A DNA stretch of 5,877 nucleotides, from positions 1 through 5,877 of the forward strand of contig JALRBF010000370.1 of the NCBI GenBank assembly GCA_023262365.1. Reading direction: 5' to 3'. Origin of the DNA: Burkholderiaceae bacterium (GTDB lineage Bacteria; Pseudomonadota; Gammaproteobacteria; Burkholderiales; Burkholderiaceae_C). Below, piece by piece: positions 5,373 to 5,877 of this stretch. Within the stretch, counting starts at the first letter, position 1; each line of letters begins with the position of its first letter. Below the pieces are notes generated by a model that was not told the DNA's origin, ran no database searches, and saw only the letters and a list, made by a program, of their open reading frames with translations. A program made the translations under genes and the position numbers.

Positions 5373-5877
5373 ATGCAGGCAATTGCACTCAAACCCCAAG
5401 CGGCACTGGCGCCTTCCAACCCATGGGCGGTGGTGCCCCCGCTGGGTGATTTACAGGCCTACATTCGTGCCGTTCAGGCCCTGCCGCTACTCAGCGCCGA
5501 CGAGGAGCGCGACTGCGCCGAGCGCTTGCGTAAACAAAACGACCTACAAGCCGCCAGCCGCTTGGTGCTGTCGCACTTGCGGGTGGTGGTGGCCATTGCG
5601 CGGCAGTACGCCGGTTACGGCTTGGCGCAGGCCGACCTGATTCAAGAGGGCAACGTGGGCCTGATGAAAGCGGTGCGCCGCTTTGACCCGTCGCACGGCA
5701 CGCGCTTAGTGACCTACGCCATGCACTGGATTAAGGCCGAAATCCACGAATTCATTGTGCGCAATTGGCGCATGGTCAAAGTGGCTACCACCAAAGCCCA
5801 GCGTAAATTGTTTTTTAATTTGCGTTCGCTGCGGCACAGCCTACGTCAAGACGCCGACGACGACACCCAAGCCAGTG
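5373..5877 (+). CDS. rpoH: RNA polymerase heat-shock sigma factor RpoH (sigma-32), 5' part
   Basis: RpoH directs RNA polymerase to heat-shock promoters for chaperones and proteases. The visible 168 residues run off the right edge; full-length proteins have about 285-310, so region 4 and part of region 3 are missing. Seen are the N-terminal region 1.2-like part, [15 protein letters not shown] (38-52), core-binding region 2.2 [19 protein letters not shown] (88-106), region 2.3-2.4 [20 protein letters not shown] (114-133), and the sigma-32-specific RpoH box QRKLFFNLR (143-151), which separates it from RpoD and RpoS. The start is the ATG at 5373, with Shine-Dalgarno AAGGAG at 5360-5365 seven bases before it. 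A perfect CIRCE lies just upstream. In E. coli sigma-32 is itself carried to the membrane by SRP and FtsY; ftsY lies two genes upstream here. Confidence 0.96.
   Translation, partial: MQAIALKPQAALAPSNPWAVVPPLGDLQAYIRAVQALPLLSADEERDCAERLRKQNDLQAASRLVLSHLRVVVAIARQYAGYGLAQADLIQEGNVGLMKAVRRFDPSHGTRLVTYAMHWIKAEIHEFIVRNWRMVKVATTKAQRKLFFNLRSLRHSLRQDADDDTQAS

Noticed and set aside
5351..5386. RNA thermometer over the rpoH start (AGUUGC at 5353-5358 pairing with GCAAUU at 5379-5384)
   Set aside because: The six-pair stem leaves the Shine-Dalgarno and AUG in a 20-base open loop, and no convincing anti-Shine-Dalgarno pairing was found (only a 4-base CCUU at 5412-5415).

Overview
The window is a compact, GC-rich stretch of housekeeping genes from a beta-proteobacterium, most likely Burkholderiales. 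This rests on the L25/CTC-type rplY next to pth and prs, the rsmD-coaD-YfhL-type ferredoxin set, and the RpoH sequence. The genus cannot be told from this sequence alone.

Layout from left to right. Positions 1 to about 77 carry, on the minus strand, a fragment of a SIS-domain sugar-phosphate isomerase. It runs directly into the C-terminal 40% of PRPP synthetase (prs) on the plus strand; both genes are broken at the join, so this is a rearrangement or, more likely, a chimeric contig end. After prs comes an RNA hairpin, then rplY (ribosomal protein L25) and pth (peptidyl-tRNA hydrolase), both on the plus strand. Converging on pth, and sharing a TTAA stop-codon overlap with it, is a tightly coupled minus-strand operon: rsmD (16S rRNA m2G966 methyltransferase), coaD (phosphopantetheine adenylyltransferase) and a 2[4Fe-4S] ferredoxin. 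Divergent from rsmD are ftsY (SRP receptor GTPase) and, overlapping it by ATGA, a flavoprotein-like oxidoreductase of the SelD-N-terminus type whose dinucleotide-binding motifs are partly eroded. The window ends inside rpoH (heat-shock sigma factor 32).

The clearest regulatory feature is a perfect CIRCE operator (TTAGCACTC-N9-GAGTGCTAA) 34 bp upstream of the rpoH start. It implies that the HrcA repressor controls the heat-shock sigma factor, so two heat-shock systems would act in series. The genes otherwise serve nucleotide and coenzyme supply (prs, coaD), ribosome building and translation (rplY, rsmD, pth), membrane protein targeting (ftsY) and stress control (rpoH). I see no mobile element, CRISPR array, tRNA or rRNA gene, and no wholly new system. 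The points most worth a second look are the SIS/prs junction, the CIRCE-rpoH arrangement and the degenerate oxidoreductase. There is no gene-free stretch over 300 bases.
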